Translations under genes and position numbers: made by a program
Notes under the pieces: generated by a model
Told to the model about the DNA's origin: nothing
Databases searched by the model: none
What the model saw: only the letters and a program-made list of their open reading frames with translations
Part shown: piece after piece, positions 7,093 through 14,994 of the stretch
How the letters are laid out: the number at the start of each line of letters is the position of its first letter
How positions within the stretch are numbered: the stretch's first letter is position 1
DNA from: CAVURS01 sp963795385
Lineage (GTDB): Bacteria > Actinomycetota > Actinomycetes > Actinomycetales > CAVURS01
Length of the DNA stretch: 64,000 bases
NCBI GenBank assembly: GCA_963795385.1
Contig: CAWCHK010000007.1
Location: 62,001-126,000, forward strand
Direction: 5' to 3'

Positions 7093-8739
7093 ATGGCTCA
7101 AGGACCACATCGGACCCATCCGCGGCGCCCTCCGCGGCGAAGACTCTCCGTGACCACCGCTGAACAGCTCTCCGCCGACCAGGCGCCCCGGCAGGACGGC
7201 CCGCAGGCCGCGGGCCGCCTCGGCTGGCCGGCCGCCGGTGTGGCCGGGCTGCTCGCCGGAGGGGTCACGATCGGCGTCGCCGAGGCCCTGTCGGCCCTGT
7301 GGCGGGTGAGCGGCCTCCAGCGTGGTGTCTCCTCTCCCGTGCTGGCCGTCGGCGGCCTCTTCATCAACCACACGCCCGGCTGGCTCAAGGACTTCGCCGT
7401 CACTCACTTCGGCAGCCACGACAAGCAGGTGCTGCTCAGCGGGATCGGCCTGACCCTGGTCGTGCTGTCGGTCCTCGCCGGCCTGGTGGCCCGACGCCGG
7501 CTGGCGGCCGGACTGACCGTCGGCGGTGTCCTCGGCCTGGTGGCCGTGGGTGCCGTCCTCACCCGCCCGGGCAGCGAGCCCCTCGACATCGTGCCCACGG
7601 TCGTCGGCCTGGCAGCGGGCGTCGTCGCGCTCCGGGCCCTGGTCGCGACGTACGGCGGGTCGTCGGACCGCGGCTGGAGCCGGCGGACCTTCCTGGTCGC
7701 CGCCGGTGCCACCGGAGCCGTCGCCGTCGTCACGGGTGGCGGATCGAGACTCCTGGCCGGCGCGAAGAGCGTCACCGCCTCGCGCGACGCGGTCCGGCTG
7801 CCGACGCCGGCCGAGCCGCTGGCCACCGTGCCCGGGTCGGTGAGCCTGCCGGTCCAGGGCATCAGCCCGTGGCGCACATCGGACGCGAAGTTCTACCGCG
7901 TCGACACCGCGCTCTCGCTGCCCCAGCTCCGGGCCGAGGACTGGCGGCTCAAGGTCCACGGGATGGTCGGGCACGAGCTCGAACTCGACTTCGGCGACCT
8001 GCTCGGCAAGCCGCTCGTCGAGCGCGCGATCACTCTGACCTGCGTCTCCAACGAGGTGGGCGGCAACCTGCTCGGCAACGCGGTCTGGCTCGGCTATCCA
8101 CTCAAAGACCTTCTAGCCCAGGCAGATCCGAGCGGCGACGCCGACATGGTGCTCTCCACGAGCGTCGACGGGATGACCATCGGCACGCCACTGGCGGAGC
8201 TCATGGCCGGCCGCGACGCCATGCTCGCGGTTGCCATGAACGGCGCGCCGCTGCCGGTCGCCCACGGCTTCCCGGTCCGGATGGTCGTGCCGGGGCTCTA
8301 CGGCTACGTCTCGGCGACGAAGTGGGTCGTCGACCTCAAGGTCACCCGGTTCGACCGGGACAAGGCCTACTGGACGCCCCGGGGCTACTCCGAGAAGGCG
8401 CCGATCAAGACGTCGTCGCGGATCGACGTGCCGGGATCCTTCGCCAGCCTGCAGCGCGGCAAGGTCGCCGTCGCCGGCGTGGCGTGGGCCCAGACCCGCG
8501 GCATCGCCAAGGTCGAGGCCCGCGTCGACGGTGGTGCGTGGCAGCCGGCCCGGCTGGCCGACTCGATCAGCAAGGACACCTGGCGCCAGTGGGTGTGGGA
8601 GTGGGATGCAACCCCTGGCAGCCACACGCTCGAATGCCGGGCAACGGACGGCAACGGCGACGTGCAGACATCGGCGCTGCACGGCATCAGACCCGACGGG
8701 ACGTCCGGCCTGGACTCCGTCGTCGTGAAGGTCGCATGA
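7093..8739 (+). CDS. Membrane-anchored sulfite-oxidase-like molybdopterin oxidoreductase, copy 2
   Basis: 548 residues from ATG 7093, or 529 from GTG 7150, which would drop a basic low-complexity leader. Same architecture as the preceding gene: four hydrophobic helices, an RRTFLVA motif, then the sulfite-oxidase-like core with TLTCVSNEVGG, FPVRMVVPGLYGY and KWVVDLKVTRF, and a C-terminal Ig-like domain. The two products match along the whole length, so this is a tandem duplication. The 79-base gap allows co-transcription with copy 1. The fasciclin gene starts 36 bases downstream. Confidence 0.87.
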   Translation: MAQGPHRTHPRRPPRRRLSVTTAEQLSADQAPRQDGPQAAGRLGWPAAGVAGLLAGGVTIGVAEALSALWRVSGLQRGVSSPVLAVGGLFINHTPGWLKDFAVTHFGSHDKQVLLSGIGLTLVVLSVLAGLVARRRLAAGLTVGGVLGLVAVGAVLTRPGSEPLDIVPTVVGLAAGVVALRALVATYGGSSDRGWSRRTFLVAAGATGAVAVVTGGGSRLLAGAKSVTASRDAVRLPTPAEPLATVPGSVSLPVQGISPWRTSDAKFYRVDTALSLPQLRAEDWRLKVHGMVGHELELDFGDLLGKPLVERAITLTCVSNEVGGNLLGNAVWLGYPLKDLLAQADPSGDADMVLSTSVDGMTIGTPLAELMAGRDAMLAVAMNGAPLPVAHGFPVRMVVPGLYGYVSATKWVVDLKVTRFDRDKAYWTPRGYSEKAPIKTSSRIDVPGSFASLQRGKVAVAGVAWAQTRGIAKVEARVDGGAWQPARLADSISKDTWRQWVWEWDATPGSHTLECRATDGNGDVQTSALHGIRPDGTSGLDSVVVKVA

Positions 8740-8775
8740 AGCATGATTCCTCAAGGAAACAAGGAGCACATCGAA

Positions 8776-9426
8776 ATGAAGCCCCGTATTGCACTCTCCG
8801 CTGTCGCTGCCGCGACGATGATGCTGGGCGTCGCGGCCTGCGGTAGCAGCAGTGGCGGCTCGAGCAGCAACGCCGGCTCCGCCGGTTCGAGCACCACCAG
8901 CTCGTCGCCGTCGGCCAGCGCCGACGCGATGATGGCCGGCCTGGTCGGTCCTGGTTGCGCGGCGTACGCCAAGGCCGTACCGAGCGGCTCCGGCTCCGTC
9001 GACGGCATGGCGCAGGACCCGGTCGCAACGGCCGCCTCGAACAACCCGCTGCTCAAGACGCTCGTCGCCGCGGTGTCGGGGAAGCTGAACCCGAAGGTCA
9101 ACCTGGTGAACACGCTCAACGGCGGTGACTTCACCGTCTTCGCGCCGGTGGACACCGCGTTCGCCAAGGTCCCGGCGGCGACGCTGACCAAGCTGAAGAC
9201 GGACGGCCCGCTGCTGTCGAAGATCCTGACCTACCACGTCATCGCGGGGCAGCTCGCCCCCGACGCGGTCGTCGGCATGCACAAGACGGTCGAGGGCGGC
9301 ACGGTCGACGTGACCGGCTCGGGCGACTCGCTCAAGGTCGACGACGCCAGCGTGATCTGCGGCGGCGTCAAGACCGCCAACGCGACCGTCTACCTGATCG
9401 ACTCGGTGCTCTCGCCGAAGAGCTGA
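8776..9426 (+). CDS. Fasciclin (FAS1) domain lipoprotein
   Basis: 216 residues from ATG 8776, placed by the AAGGAG ribosome site at 8761-8766. The N terminus is a lipoprotein signal (MKPRIALSAVAAATMMLGVAACGS) with the lipidated Cys after LGVAA; this is followed by a Ser/Gly-rich linker. The C-terminal 140 residues form one FAS1 domain with TVFAPVDTAFAKV and ILTYHVIAGQL motifs. Such proteins (MPT70/MPB83-like) are exported and probably adhesive. Co-location with the two molybdoenzymes recurs in actinobacteria, but no functional link is shown. Confidence 0.9.
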   Translation: MKPRIALSAVAAATMMLGVAACGSSSGGSSSNAGSAGSSTTSSSPSASADAMMAGLVGPGCAAYAKAVPSGSGSVDGMAQDPVATAASNNPLLKTLVAAVSGKLNPKVNLVNTLNGGDFTVFAPVDTAFAKVPAATLTKLKTDGPLLSKILTYHVIAGQLAPDAVVGMHKTVEGGTVDVTGSGDSLKVDDASVICGGVKTANATVYLIDSVLSPKS

Positions 9427-9465
9427 CCGACGCCGCCTGACCTCTCGCCGAGGCAGTGCCTTCGG

Positions 9466-9501
9466 CCCCGCCGGACCCGGCAAAATCCGGGACCGGCGGG
9501 G
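9466..9501. terminator. Strong hairpin between fasciclin gene and tRNA-Leu
   Basis: Arms CCCCGCCGGACCCGG and CCGGGACCGGCGGGG pair with one A-A mismatch around a six-base loop CAAAAT. It sits between two convergent units, the plus-strand fasciclin gene and the minus-strand tRNA, and could stop transcription from both sides. No long T-run follows, as is usual in high-GC actinobacteria. Confidence 0.75.
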
Positions 9502-9514
9502 CTGAATGTCGTTG

Positions 9515-9596
9515 TGCGGGAGACGGGACTCGAACCCGTACGTCCGAAGACACAGGAACCTAAATCCTGCGTGGCTGCCAGTTACACCACTCCCGC
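9515..9596 (-). tRNA. tRNA-Leu (anticodon UAG)
   Basis: 82 nt on the minus strand. Acceptor stem GCGGGAG pairs with CTCCCGC, with discriminator A. The anticodon stem CAGGA/TCCTG holds the loop TTTAGGT, giving anticodon TAG (decodes CUA/CUN leucine). A long variable arm (class II) and a T arm containing GGTTCGAGTC are present. CCA is not encoded. Confidence 0.96.
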
Positions 9597-9634
9597 GGCG
9601 TACGGCGGGAGCCTACTGGCGGGAGCGCGGGCGG

Positions 9635-10105
9635 TCAGTCCGGCAGGCCGAGGGCCTTGGCCAGCGCGGCGACGTGGCCGGTGGCCTTGACGTTGTACTT
9701 GGCCAGCTCGACCTTGCCGTCCTCGTCCACGACGACGGTCGAGCGGATCACGCCGGTGACCCGCTTGCCGTAGAGCAGCTTCTCGCCCCACGCGCCGTAC
9801 GCCTCGAGAGTCTTCTTGTCCGGGTCGGAGAGCAGGGGGTAGGTGAGGTGCTCCTGCTCGGCGAACTGCGCGAGCTTGTCCGGCTGGTCCGGGGAGATGC
9901 CGACGACCTCGTAGCCGGCCCGCTGCAGCCGGGTCAGGCTGTCCCGGAAGTCGCAGGCCTCCGTCGTGCACCCGGGCGTCATCGCGGCGGGGTAGAAGTA
10001 GACGACCACCTTCTTGCCGTGCAGGCCGGACAGGGAGACCTGCTGCCCGTTGGCGTCGGCGAGACTGAAGGCCGGGGCGGTGTCACCGGCTGCGAGCTTG
10101 GGCAC
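9635..10105 (-). CDS. bcp: Thioredoxin-dependent thiol peroxidase (Bcp/PrxQ)
   Basis: This peroxiredoxin reduces hydrogen peroxide and organic hydroperoxides using thioredoxin. Start GTG 10105 is set by AAGGAG five bases upstream, giving 156 residues, the normal PrxQ size. The peroxidatic Cys is about residue 46 (MTPGCTTEACDF) with a resolving Cys at about 51, the atypical two-Cys PrxQ arrangement. It is divergent from the DUF3618 gene, a common actinobacterial neighbourhood. Confidence 0.94.
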   Translation of the reverse strand: MPKLAAGDTAPAFSLADANGQQVSLSGLHGKKVVVYFYPAAMTPGCTTEACDFRDSLTRLQRAGYEVVGISPDQPDKLAQFAEQEHLTYPLLSDPDKKTLEAYGAWGEKLLYGKRVTGVIRSTVVVDEDGKVELAKYNVKATGHVAALAKALGLPD

Positions 10106-10246
10106 GAGGGCTCCTTCTGGGTTGACGGGTCTGGAACTGGCCCCGGGGTGCGATGTGTCTCGGTCCATGATCGCCTAGCCTCGTGCCGGGGTCCGCGCGG
10201 CCCCTTGCAGAGTTGAGAGCAGTCCAGCGAATTGCGAAGGAGCGCC

Positions 10247-10513
10247 GTGAGCCAGTCGCCCGCCCAGATCGAGGCCGAGATCGAGGCGACCCGGGTCCGC
10301 CTGGCCGGCACCGTCGACGAGCTGGCCACCCGGGTCCAGCCCAAGGAGATCGCCCGGCGCTCGGCGCAGGACGCCAAGGACAAGCTCCGGGCGGCCACCC
10401 ACACCGAGGACGGCAGCCTGCGGACCGAGCGGGTCGCCGCGGTCGGGGGCGCCGTCGCAGCCGTGGCTGCGGCCCTGGTCGCGCTGCGGGTCCGGCGCCA
10501 CCGGCACCGATGA
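10247..10513 (+). CDS. DUF3618 small membrane-associated protein
   Basis: 88 residues from GTG 10247, with GAAGGAG four bases upstream. The N terminus (QIEAEIEATRVRLAGTVDEL) is the DUF3618 signature, an amphipathic helix, followed by a charged helix and a single C-terminal hydrophobic segment (VGGAVAAVAAALVAL) ending in basic residues. DUF3618 proteins often sit beside bcp; their role is unknown. The stop overlaps a possible small ORF by four bases. Confidence 0.87.
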   Translation: MSQSPAQIEAEIEATRVRLAGTVDELATRVQPKEIARRSAQDAKDKLRAATHTEDGSLRTERVAAVGGAVAAVAAALVALRVRRHRHR

Positions 10514-10665
10514 CCGGAGCCGCGAACCCCGCCGGCGCCGCAAGCCCGGCCAACGGCACAGGTGCGGCCGGCACGGGCGCCCCGTACCTGCTCCTGCGCG
10601 AGCGCGACCTGCACGCCGTCGCGTCGGCCCGGATCGAGTCCGGACAGACCGGCCTCTACCTCTGA
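10510..10665 (+). CDS. Possible small protein, 51 aa
   Basis: An ATG at 10510 overlaps the DUF3618 stop (ATGA) and opens a 51-residue frame: an Ala/Gly/Pro/Thr-rich first half, then a charged C-terminal half ending RIESGQTGLYL. Coupled overlap is the main reason to list it. It shows no recognisable domain, and its last ten bases overlap the 3' end of the convergent rhodanese gene. It could be spurious. Confidence 0.35.
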   Translation: MTGAANPAGAASPANGTGAAGTGAPYLLLRERDLHAVASARIESGQTGLYL

Positions 10666-11096
10666 CCGCACCTCGACCGCGGAGCGATCGGTCCGCCGGT
10701 GAGCGGCAGACCGGCCGCTCGCCAGGCCGCCAGACCGCCCTCGACATCGGTCGCGTGCCGCAGGCCGAGCCGCTGCAGGGCCGCCGCGGCGAGCGAGGAC
10801 GTGTAGCCCTCCTGGCACAGCACCAGCACCCGCAGGCCGTACGCCGCGATGTCGAGCCGGGCGTCCGAACGCGGGTCGAGCCGCCACTCCAGCACGTTCC
10901 GCTCGATCACCAATGGCCGGTACGCCGGGTGGACCTCGCCCTCGGCCGCCCTCTGCGCGGCCGGTCGGATGTCCACGAGCACCGCCGTACCGGCCACCAG
11001 CTCGGCCGCGGCCTCCATCGGCGACACGCGCCGCAGGACGGCGCGGGCCTCGGCCAGCAGGTCGTCGACGCCCACCGACCCGGCGGGCGCGTTCAC
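10656..11096 (-). CDS. Rhodanese-like sulfurtransferase
   Basis: 146 residues from GTG 11096, whose GTGA overlaps the cysteine dioxygenase stop. One rhodanese domain: LVDIRPAAQRAAEGE near residues 52-66, the active-site loop LCQEGYTSS with the catalytic Cys, and the C-terminal VEGGLAAWRAAGLPL motif. It probably transfers sulfane sulfur in the cytosol. Coupling to cysteine dioxygenase and an upstream sulfur-type leader peptide suggests a role in cysteine breakdown and sulfur handling. Confidence 0.9.
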   Translation of the reverse strand: MNAPAGSVGVDDLLAEARAVLRRVSPMEAAAELVAGTAVLVDIRPAAQRAAEGEVHPAYRPLVIERNVLEWRLDPRSDARLDIAAYGLRVLVLCQEGYTSSLAAAALQRLGLRHATDVEGGLAAWRAAGLPLTGGPIAPRSRCGQR

Positions 11097-11590
11097 CACT
11101 CGTCCAGCGGGCCGACGCCGAGCAGCTGCAGCTCGCCGGACTCGACGGCGTACGTCCTCATCGCGGTCAGCTGCGGCGAGTAGACGTGCACCGACAGGGC
11201 CGCGCGGTCGCCGATCGACTCGACGTCGTGCACGTACGACGGGCCGAAGCTGCGCGTCCCGCCGGCGCCGAGCCGTCGCCGTACCGGCCCGGTCGCTGTC
11301 CACGAGGACTCCATCAGCAGCCCGTCGAGGACCACGAATGTCCCTCGTACGCCACCGTTCTCGCCGATGTGGTCGTGCCAGCCGGTGGACGTGCCGACCG
11401 GCCAGCGGATCAGCCAGGCCGCGACGTCCGGCGCGGTGTGCAGCCGCAGCCAGGTGCGCTCGCTGGCGTCGACCGGCATCTGGTCGCGGAGGGCCGCGTC
11501 GGCCGCGAAGCCACGGGCGATGCGTCGCAGTGCGGCCGAGGAGTAGTCCAGGGCGGGGGAGTGCGTCGGGTGGTCGAGCGATAGGGACAT
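11093..11590 (-). CDS. Cysteine dioxygenase family (cupin) protein
   Basis: Cysteine dioxygenase oxidises L-cysteine to cysteine sulfinate with non-haem iron. From ATG 11590 the product is 165 residues; an in-frame upstream extension is Pro-rich and unlikely. Cupin metal ligands are visible: His-Asp-His in TGWHDHIGENGG and a later His in SYVHDVES. It overlaps the rhodanese gene by four bases. About 100 bases upstream lies a 22-codon leader ORF with a Cys codon near its end, implying translational control by cysteine supply. Confidence 0.88.
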   Translation of the reverse strand: MSLSLDHPTHSPALDYSSAALRRIARGFAADAALRDQMPVDASERTWLRLHTAPDVAAWLIRWPVGTSTGWHDHIGENGGVRGTFVVLDGLLMESSWTATGPVRRRLGAGGTRSFGPSYVHDVESIGDRAALSVHVYSPQLTAMRTYAVESGELQLLGVGPLDEW

Positions 11591-11688
11591 GGGTGCTCCA
11601 GGCAAGGACGGTGCGGGTGTGGGGGAGGGAGCCGGCGGGGGGCTCCGCAGCGGGCTCCGGGCCGGGATCCGGGGGAGGCCGCCGGGCC

Positions 11689-11757
11689 TCACTGACACAT
11701 GTCGGCTGCCACGCGCACCAGGTCGATGTGGCGACGGGAGTGCAGTCCGGTGGTCAC
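11689..11757 (-). CDS. Sulfur-type leader peptide (22 aa)
   Basis: Minus-strand ORF from GTG 11757 to TGA 11689: VTTGLHSRRHIDLVRVAADM-C-Q. The LHSRRH(I/V)DLxRV core with a terminal Cys matches the small putative leader peptides found upstream of actinobacterial sulfur-metabolism genes. It lies 98 bases before the cysteine dioxygenase start on the same strand, with a GC-rich potentially folded stretch between. Expected role: ribosome stalling at the near-terminal Cys codon when charged tRNA-Cys is low. Mechanism is inferred. Confidence 0.8.
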   Translation of the reverse strand: MTTGLHSRRHIDLVRVAADMCQ

Positions 11758-11771
11758 GAGCAAAAGGCTAG

Positions 11772-11790
11772 CAGTCCTATAGGGATAGAG
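11772..11790 (-). promoter_or_regulatory. Candidate promoter/operator of the leader-cysteine dioxygenase operon
   Basis: About 15-30 bases upstream of the leader GTG is the near-palindrome TCCTATAGGGA, reading ATCCCTATAGGACT on the minus strand. A TATAGGA-type motif precedes several actinobacterial sulfur-regulated genes, and the spacing suits a -10 region or an overlapping operator. No experimental link can be seen from sequence. Confidence 0.4.
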
Positions 11791-11847
11791 TGATGAGAAC
11801 AGGGAAACATGACGTCTGGCACAGGGTCCCCCTCCGCCAGGAGCGGC

Positions 11848-12300
11848 TCAGCTGCTTGAGGAGCAGGTGCGGCACAGGCCGGACAGGGCCACGTGGCCGG
11901 GGTCGAGGACGAAGCCCTCGTCCCTGCGCAGTCGCAGAGCCGCCCCGGCGAGCACCTCGCCCGGCAGGTCGATGACCAGCCCGCACCGGTCACACGTCGC
12001 GTGGGCGTGCGGGCCGGCCTCGCTGGTCAGGTGGTAGAGCGTCGCGGCCCGGCCCGAGTGGATGTGCTGCACGACCCCGAGGTCGGCCAGCGTCTCGAGC
12101 GCGCGGTAGATCGTGGACCGGTTCACCCCGGGATAGACGCGGCTGGCGTCGACCAGGATCTCCTCCGCCGACAGGTGGTCCGCACTGCCGGCCAGCGTCG
12201 CGACGACGGCCCGCCGGGGCTGGGTCATCCGCTCGCCCCGCGCGCGCAGCCCGGCGGCGACGCTCTCCACGACGGGTGCGGTGCGGTCCGCGCGTGCCAT
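11848..12300 (-). CDS. Fur-family metalloregulator
   Basis: 150 residues from ATG 12300. N-terminal winged helix (GERMTQPRRAVVATLAGSADHLSAEE, then NRSTIYRALETLADLGVV), dimerisation half with the metal-site HAHATCDRCG motif, and a second structural-zinc pair CRTC near the C terminus. The family includes Fur, Zur and PerR; the sequence alone does not settle which metal. It is divergent from the HipA-like gene; no Fur box is obvious in the 59-base gap. Confidence 0.9.
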   Translation of the reverse strand: MARADRTAPVVESVAAGLRARGERMTQPRRAVVATLAGSADHLSAEEILVDASRVYPGVNRSTIYRALETLADLGVVQHIHSGRAATLYHLTSEAGPHAHATCDRCGLVIDLPGEVLAGAALRLRRDEGFVLDPGHVALSGLCRTCSSSS

Positions 12301-12359
12301 GACCCCATTGTGCGACCTGCCGTGCCGATCGGGCCATGCCTCCCGGCTACAGTCCGCTG

Positions 12360-13148
12360 ATGAGCCTGACCCTGCGCCACGTGGCGGCGACGCGCTACGT
12401 GCTGCCGCTGCGCGAGGGCGGCTCGCTGCCGGGGCTGGTCGAGGGCGACGACCTCGGCATGTACGTCGTGAAGTTCACCGGTGCCGGCCAGGGGCCCAAG
12501 GTGCTGGTGGCCGAGGTCGTGGTCGGCGAGCTGGCCCGGGCCCTGGGGATGCCCGTGCCCGAGCTGGTGGTCGTCGACATCGACCCCCGGCTGGCGCCGG
12601 CGGAGCCGGACGAGGAGGTGCAGGACCTGCTCCGGGCGAGCCCCGGGCCGAACCTCGGGCTGGACTACCTGCCGGGATCTCTCGGCTTCGAGCCCGCGGT
12701 GGACCGGGTCGACCCCGAGCTCGCCGCGCAGGTCCTGTGGCTGGACGGCCTGACCGACAACGTCGACCGGACCTGGCGCAACCCCAACCTGCTCACCTGG
12801 CACCGCCGCCCCTGGCTGATCGACCATGGCGCGGCGCTCTACTGGCAGCACCACTGGGCCACCCGCGAGGGGGCCGTGACCCGGCCGCTGCGCACCGCCG
12901 ACGAGCACGTGCTGCTGCGCCGGGCGGCTCCCCTGCGCGACGCCGACCGGCTGCTGTCCTCGCTGGTCACCCGGGCCCTGCTGGCGGACATCCTGGCCGC
13001 TGTCCCCGACCCGTGGCTGCTCGCCGAGCCGGATGCGCCCGACCCGGCGTCGGTGCGCGCGGCGTACGTCGACCTGCTCGTGGCCCGCCTGGCCGCCCGG
13101 CCGGCCTGGCTGGAACCGCTGGAGGCGACCCGTGCCGCAGCCGTATGA
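12360..13148 (+). CDS. HipA-like kinase family protein
   Basis: 262 residues from ATG 12360. The sequence resembles the actinobacterial HipA-family-kinase group encoded beside DUF3037: a MYVVKFTGAGQGPKVLVAEVVVGELA segment equivalent to the kinase Lys strand and helix, a D-GLTDNVDRTWRNPNLL catalytic-loop-like stretch near residue 140, and a WLIDHGAALYW segment matching the DFD/DHG metal site. No HipB antitoxin is adjacent. Its last 17 bases overlap the DUF3037 start. Confidence 0.8.
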   Translation: MSLTLRHVAATRYVLPLREGGSLPGLVEGDDLGMYVVKFTGAGQGPKVLVAEVVVGELARALGMPVPELVVVDIDPRLAPAEPDEEVQDLLRASPGPNLGLDYLPGSLGFEPAVDRVDPELAAQVLWLDGLTDNVDRTWRNPNLLTWHRRPWLIDHGAALYWQHHWATREGAVTRPLRTADEHVLLRRAAPLRDADRLLSSLVTRALLADILAAVPDPWLLAEPDAPDPASVRAAYVDLLVARLAARPAWLEPLEATRAAAV

Positions 13149-13542
13149 GTGGGCTGTCCTGCGAGTCGTCCCGCGGGTCGAGCGCTGCGAGTTCGTGAAC
13201 GCCGGCGTCGTCGTCTACTGCCAGCTGGACGGCTTCCTCGGCGCGCGGGTGGCGCTGCCGGAGCAGCGGGTCCTCGCCCTCGACCCCGAGCTCGACCTGG
13301 AGCTCGTCCGCGGCCACCTGGACGCCGTCGTCGCACTCTGCGCGGGTGATCCCTCGGCCGGGCCGAATGCGAATCGCCCTGCGGGAGAACGCTTCCGGTG
13401 GTTGGTCGCACCGAGGAGCACGGTGGTCCAGCCCTCGCTCGTGCACACCGGGCTGACCGACGCCCCGGCCGTCCAGCTCGAGCGGCTGCTGATGACACTG
13501 GTGACGGGGCCGGGCCGGGTCCGGCCGGCCGGGGAGGACTAG
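13132..13542 (+). CDS. DUF3037 domain protein
   Basis: 136 residues from GTG 13132, which lies inside the end of the HipA-like gene (17-base overlap), implying translational coupling. The N terminus YEWAVLRVVPRVERCEFVNA matches DUF3037 (YSxLRxVPxxxRGExxNVGV). These proteins regularly accompany HipA-like kinases with no known activity. Six bases separate the stop from the LLM gene. Confidence 0.85.
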   Translation: MPQPYEWAVLRVVPRVERCEFVNAGVVVYCQLDGFLGARVALPEQRVLALDPELDLELVRGHLDAVVALCAGDPSAGPNANRPAGERFRWLVAPRSTVVQPSLVHTGLTDAPAVQLERLLMTLVTGPGRVRPAGED

Positions 13543-13548
13543 CGCCCG

Positions 13549-14994
13549 ATGCCGGACTACGGACACGACCTCGCCTTCGGCTGCTTCCTGCCCCCCGTGG
13601 CGGAGGCGGCCGCGGAGGTGCTGGCCCTCGCCTACGAGGCCGACGCGCGCGGGTTGGATCTCGTGACGGTGCAGGACCACCCGTACCAGCCCGCGTTCCT
13701 CGACGCGTGGACGCTGCTGTCCGTGATCGGTGCCCGCACGTCGCGGGTCAGGGTGATGCCCAACGTCGCGAACCTCCCGCTGCGGCCGCCGGCCGTGCTG
13801 GCCCGCAGCGCCGCCAGCCTGGACCTGATCACCCGCGGCCGGGTCGAGCTCGCCCTGGGTACCGGCGCCTTCTGGGACGCCATCGTGGCGATGGGTGGCC
13901 CCCGCCGTACGCCGGGAGAGGCGGTCGAGGCGCTCGAGGAGGCCATCGCCGTCATCCGGGCCCTGTGGTCGGGGGAGCGGACCCCCCGCATCGAGGGCCG
14001 GCACTACTCGTTGACCGGCGCCAAGCCCGGCCCGGTGCCGGCCCATCCGATCGGCATCTGGCTCGGCGCCTACAAGCCGCGGATGCTGGCCGTCACCGGC
14101 CGCCTGGCCGACGGTTGGCTCCCCAGCAGCGGGTATGCGCCGCCCGAGCGGCTGGCGGCGATGAACGGCGCGATCGACGAGTCCGCCTCTGCCGCAGGCC
14201 GATCGCCCAGCGACGTGCGTCGCTACTACAACATCGACGCGAGCGGCGAGCGCTCCGACGAGTGGGCCGAGCGGCTGGCCGGGCTGGCCCTGAGCGAGGG
14301 GATCAGCGGCTTCATCGTCACCGTCGAGCTCGGCGGGGCGCGGGCGCTCGCCCGGTTCGCCGAGGAGGTCGCGCCCGCGGTCCGCACCCTGGTGGCGGCG
14401 GAGCGCGGCCGACCCGCAGCCAGCCCTGGCCCTGACACCGGTCCCGAGCGGGACGCCGCTCCCGCGTGGGACGTGTCCACCCGGCCGCACGCTGGCCTCG
14501 ACGACGAGCACCCGTCGTACGGCGACGGCACGGCGCTGGTGGAGATCCACGACCACCTGCGCGGCGAGCTGGCGCAGGTGCGCGAGCTGATCCGCCAGGT
14601 GGCTGAGGGCGCGACCGACGTCGGCGCCGCGCGGTCCGCGATCAACCGGATGACGATGCGGCAGAACGCCTGGTCGGTCGGGGCCTACTGCGAGAGCTAC
14701 TGCCGGGTGGTCACCATCCACCACTCGATCGAGGACCACCGGGTGTTCCCCGACCTGCGCGAGGCCGACCCGCGGCTGGGCCCGGTCCTGGACCGGCTCA
14801 GTGCCGAGCACCTGGTCATCCACGACCTGCTCGAGGCCGTGGACGCGTCGCTGGTGGCGATGGTCACCGACCCGACCGCGCTGGCCGAGCTGACCCGGAG
14901 CGTCGACCTCCTGGGCGACCGGCTGACCTCGCACCTGAGCTACGAGGAGGAAGAGCTGGTGGGACCGCTGAACCGGCACGGGATGGGGCACTAG
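13549..14994 (+). CDS. LLM-class F420-type oxidoreductase fused to a hemerythrin-like domain
   Basis: 481 residues. Residues 1-290 are a luciferase-like (LLM) flavin/F420 oxidoreductase: VQDHPYQPAFLDAWTLL, VMPNVANLPLRPPAVLARSAASLD, RVELALGTGAFWDAI and IWLGAYKPRML are family landmarks. A disordered Pro/Asp linker (about 290-325) leads into a hemerythrin-like helical bundle (325-475) with His/Glu ligand candidates in EIHDHLRGEL, TIHHSIEDHRVFPDL, SAEHLVIHDLL and HLSYEEEELV. The fusion implies coupling of a reduced-cofactor reaction to an iron site sensing or carrying oxygen or NO. Substrate unknown. Confidence 0.86.
   Translation: MPDYGHDLAFGCFLPPVAEAAAEVLALAYEADARGLDLVTVQDHPYQPAFLDAWTLLSVIGARTSRVRVMPNVANLPLRPPAVLARSAASLDLITRGRVELALGTGAFWDAIVAMGGPRRTPGEAVEALEEAIAVIRALWSGERTPRIEGRHYSLTGAKPGPVPAHPIGIWLGAYKPRMLAVTGRLADGWLPSSGYAPPERLAAMNGAIDESASAAGRSPSDVRRYYNIDASGERSDEWAERLAGLALSEGISGFIVTVELGGARALARFAEEVAPAVRTLVAAERGRPAASPGPDTGPERDAAPAWDVSTRPHAGLDDEHPSYGDGTALVEIHDHLRGELAQVRELIRQVAEGATDVGAARSAINRMTMRQNAWSVGAYCESYCRVVTIHHSIEDHRVFPDLREADPRLGPVLDRLSAEHLVIHDLLEAVDASLVAMVTDPTALAELTRSVDLLGDRLTSHLSYEEEELVGPLNRHGMGH

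Noticed and set aside
9515..9596. tRNA-Leu as an integration site
   Set aside because: No integrase, no repeated tRNA 3' end and no foreign-looking DNA on either side.
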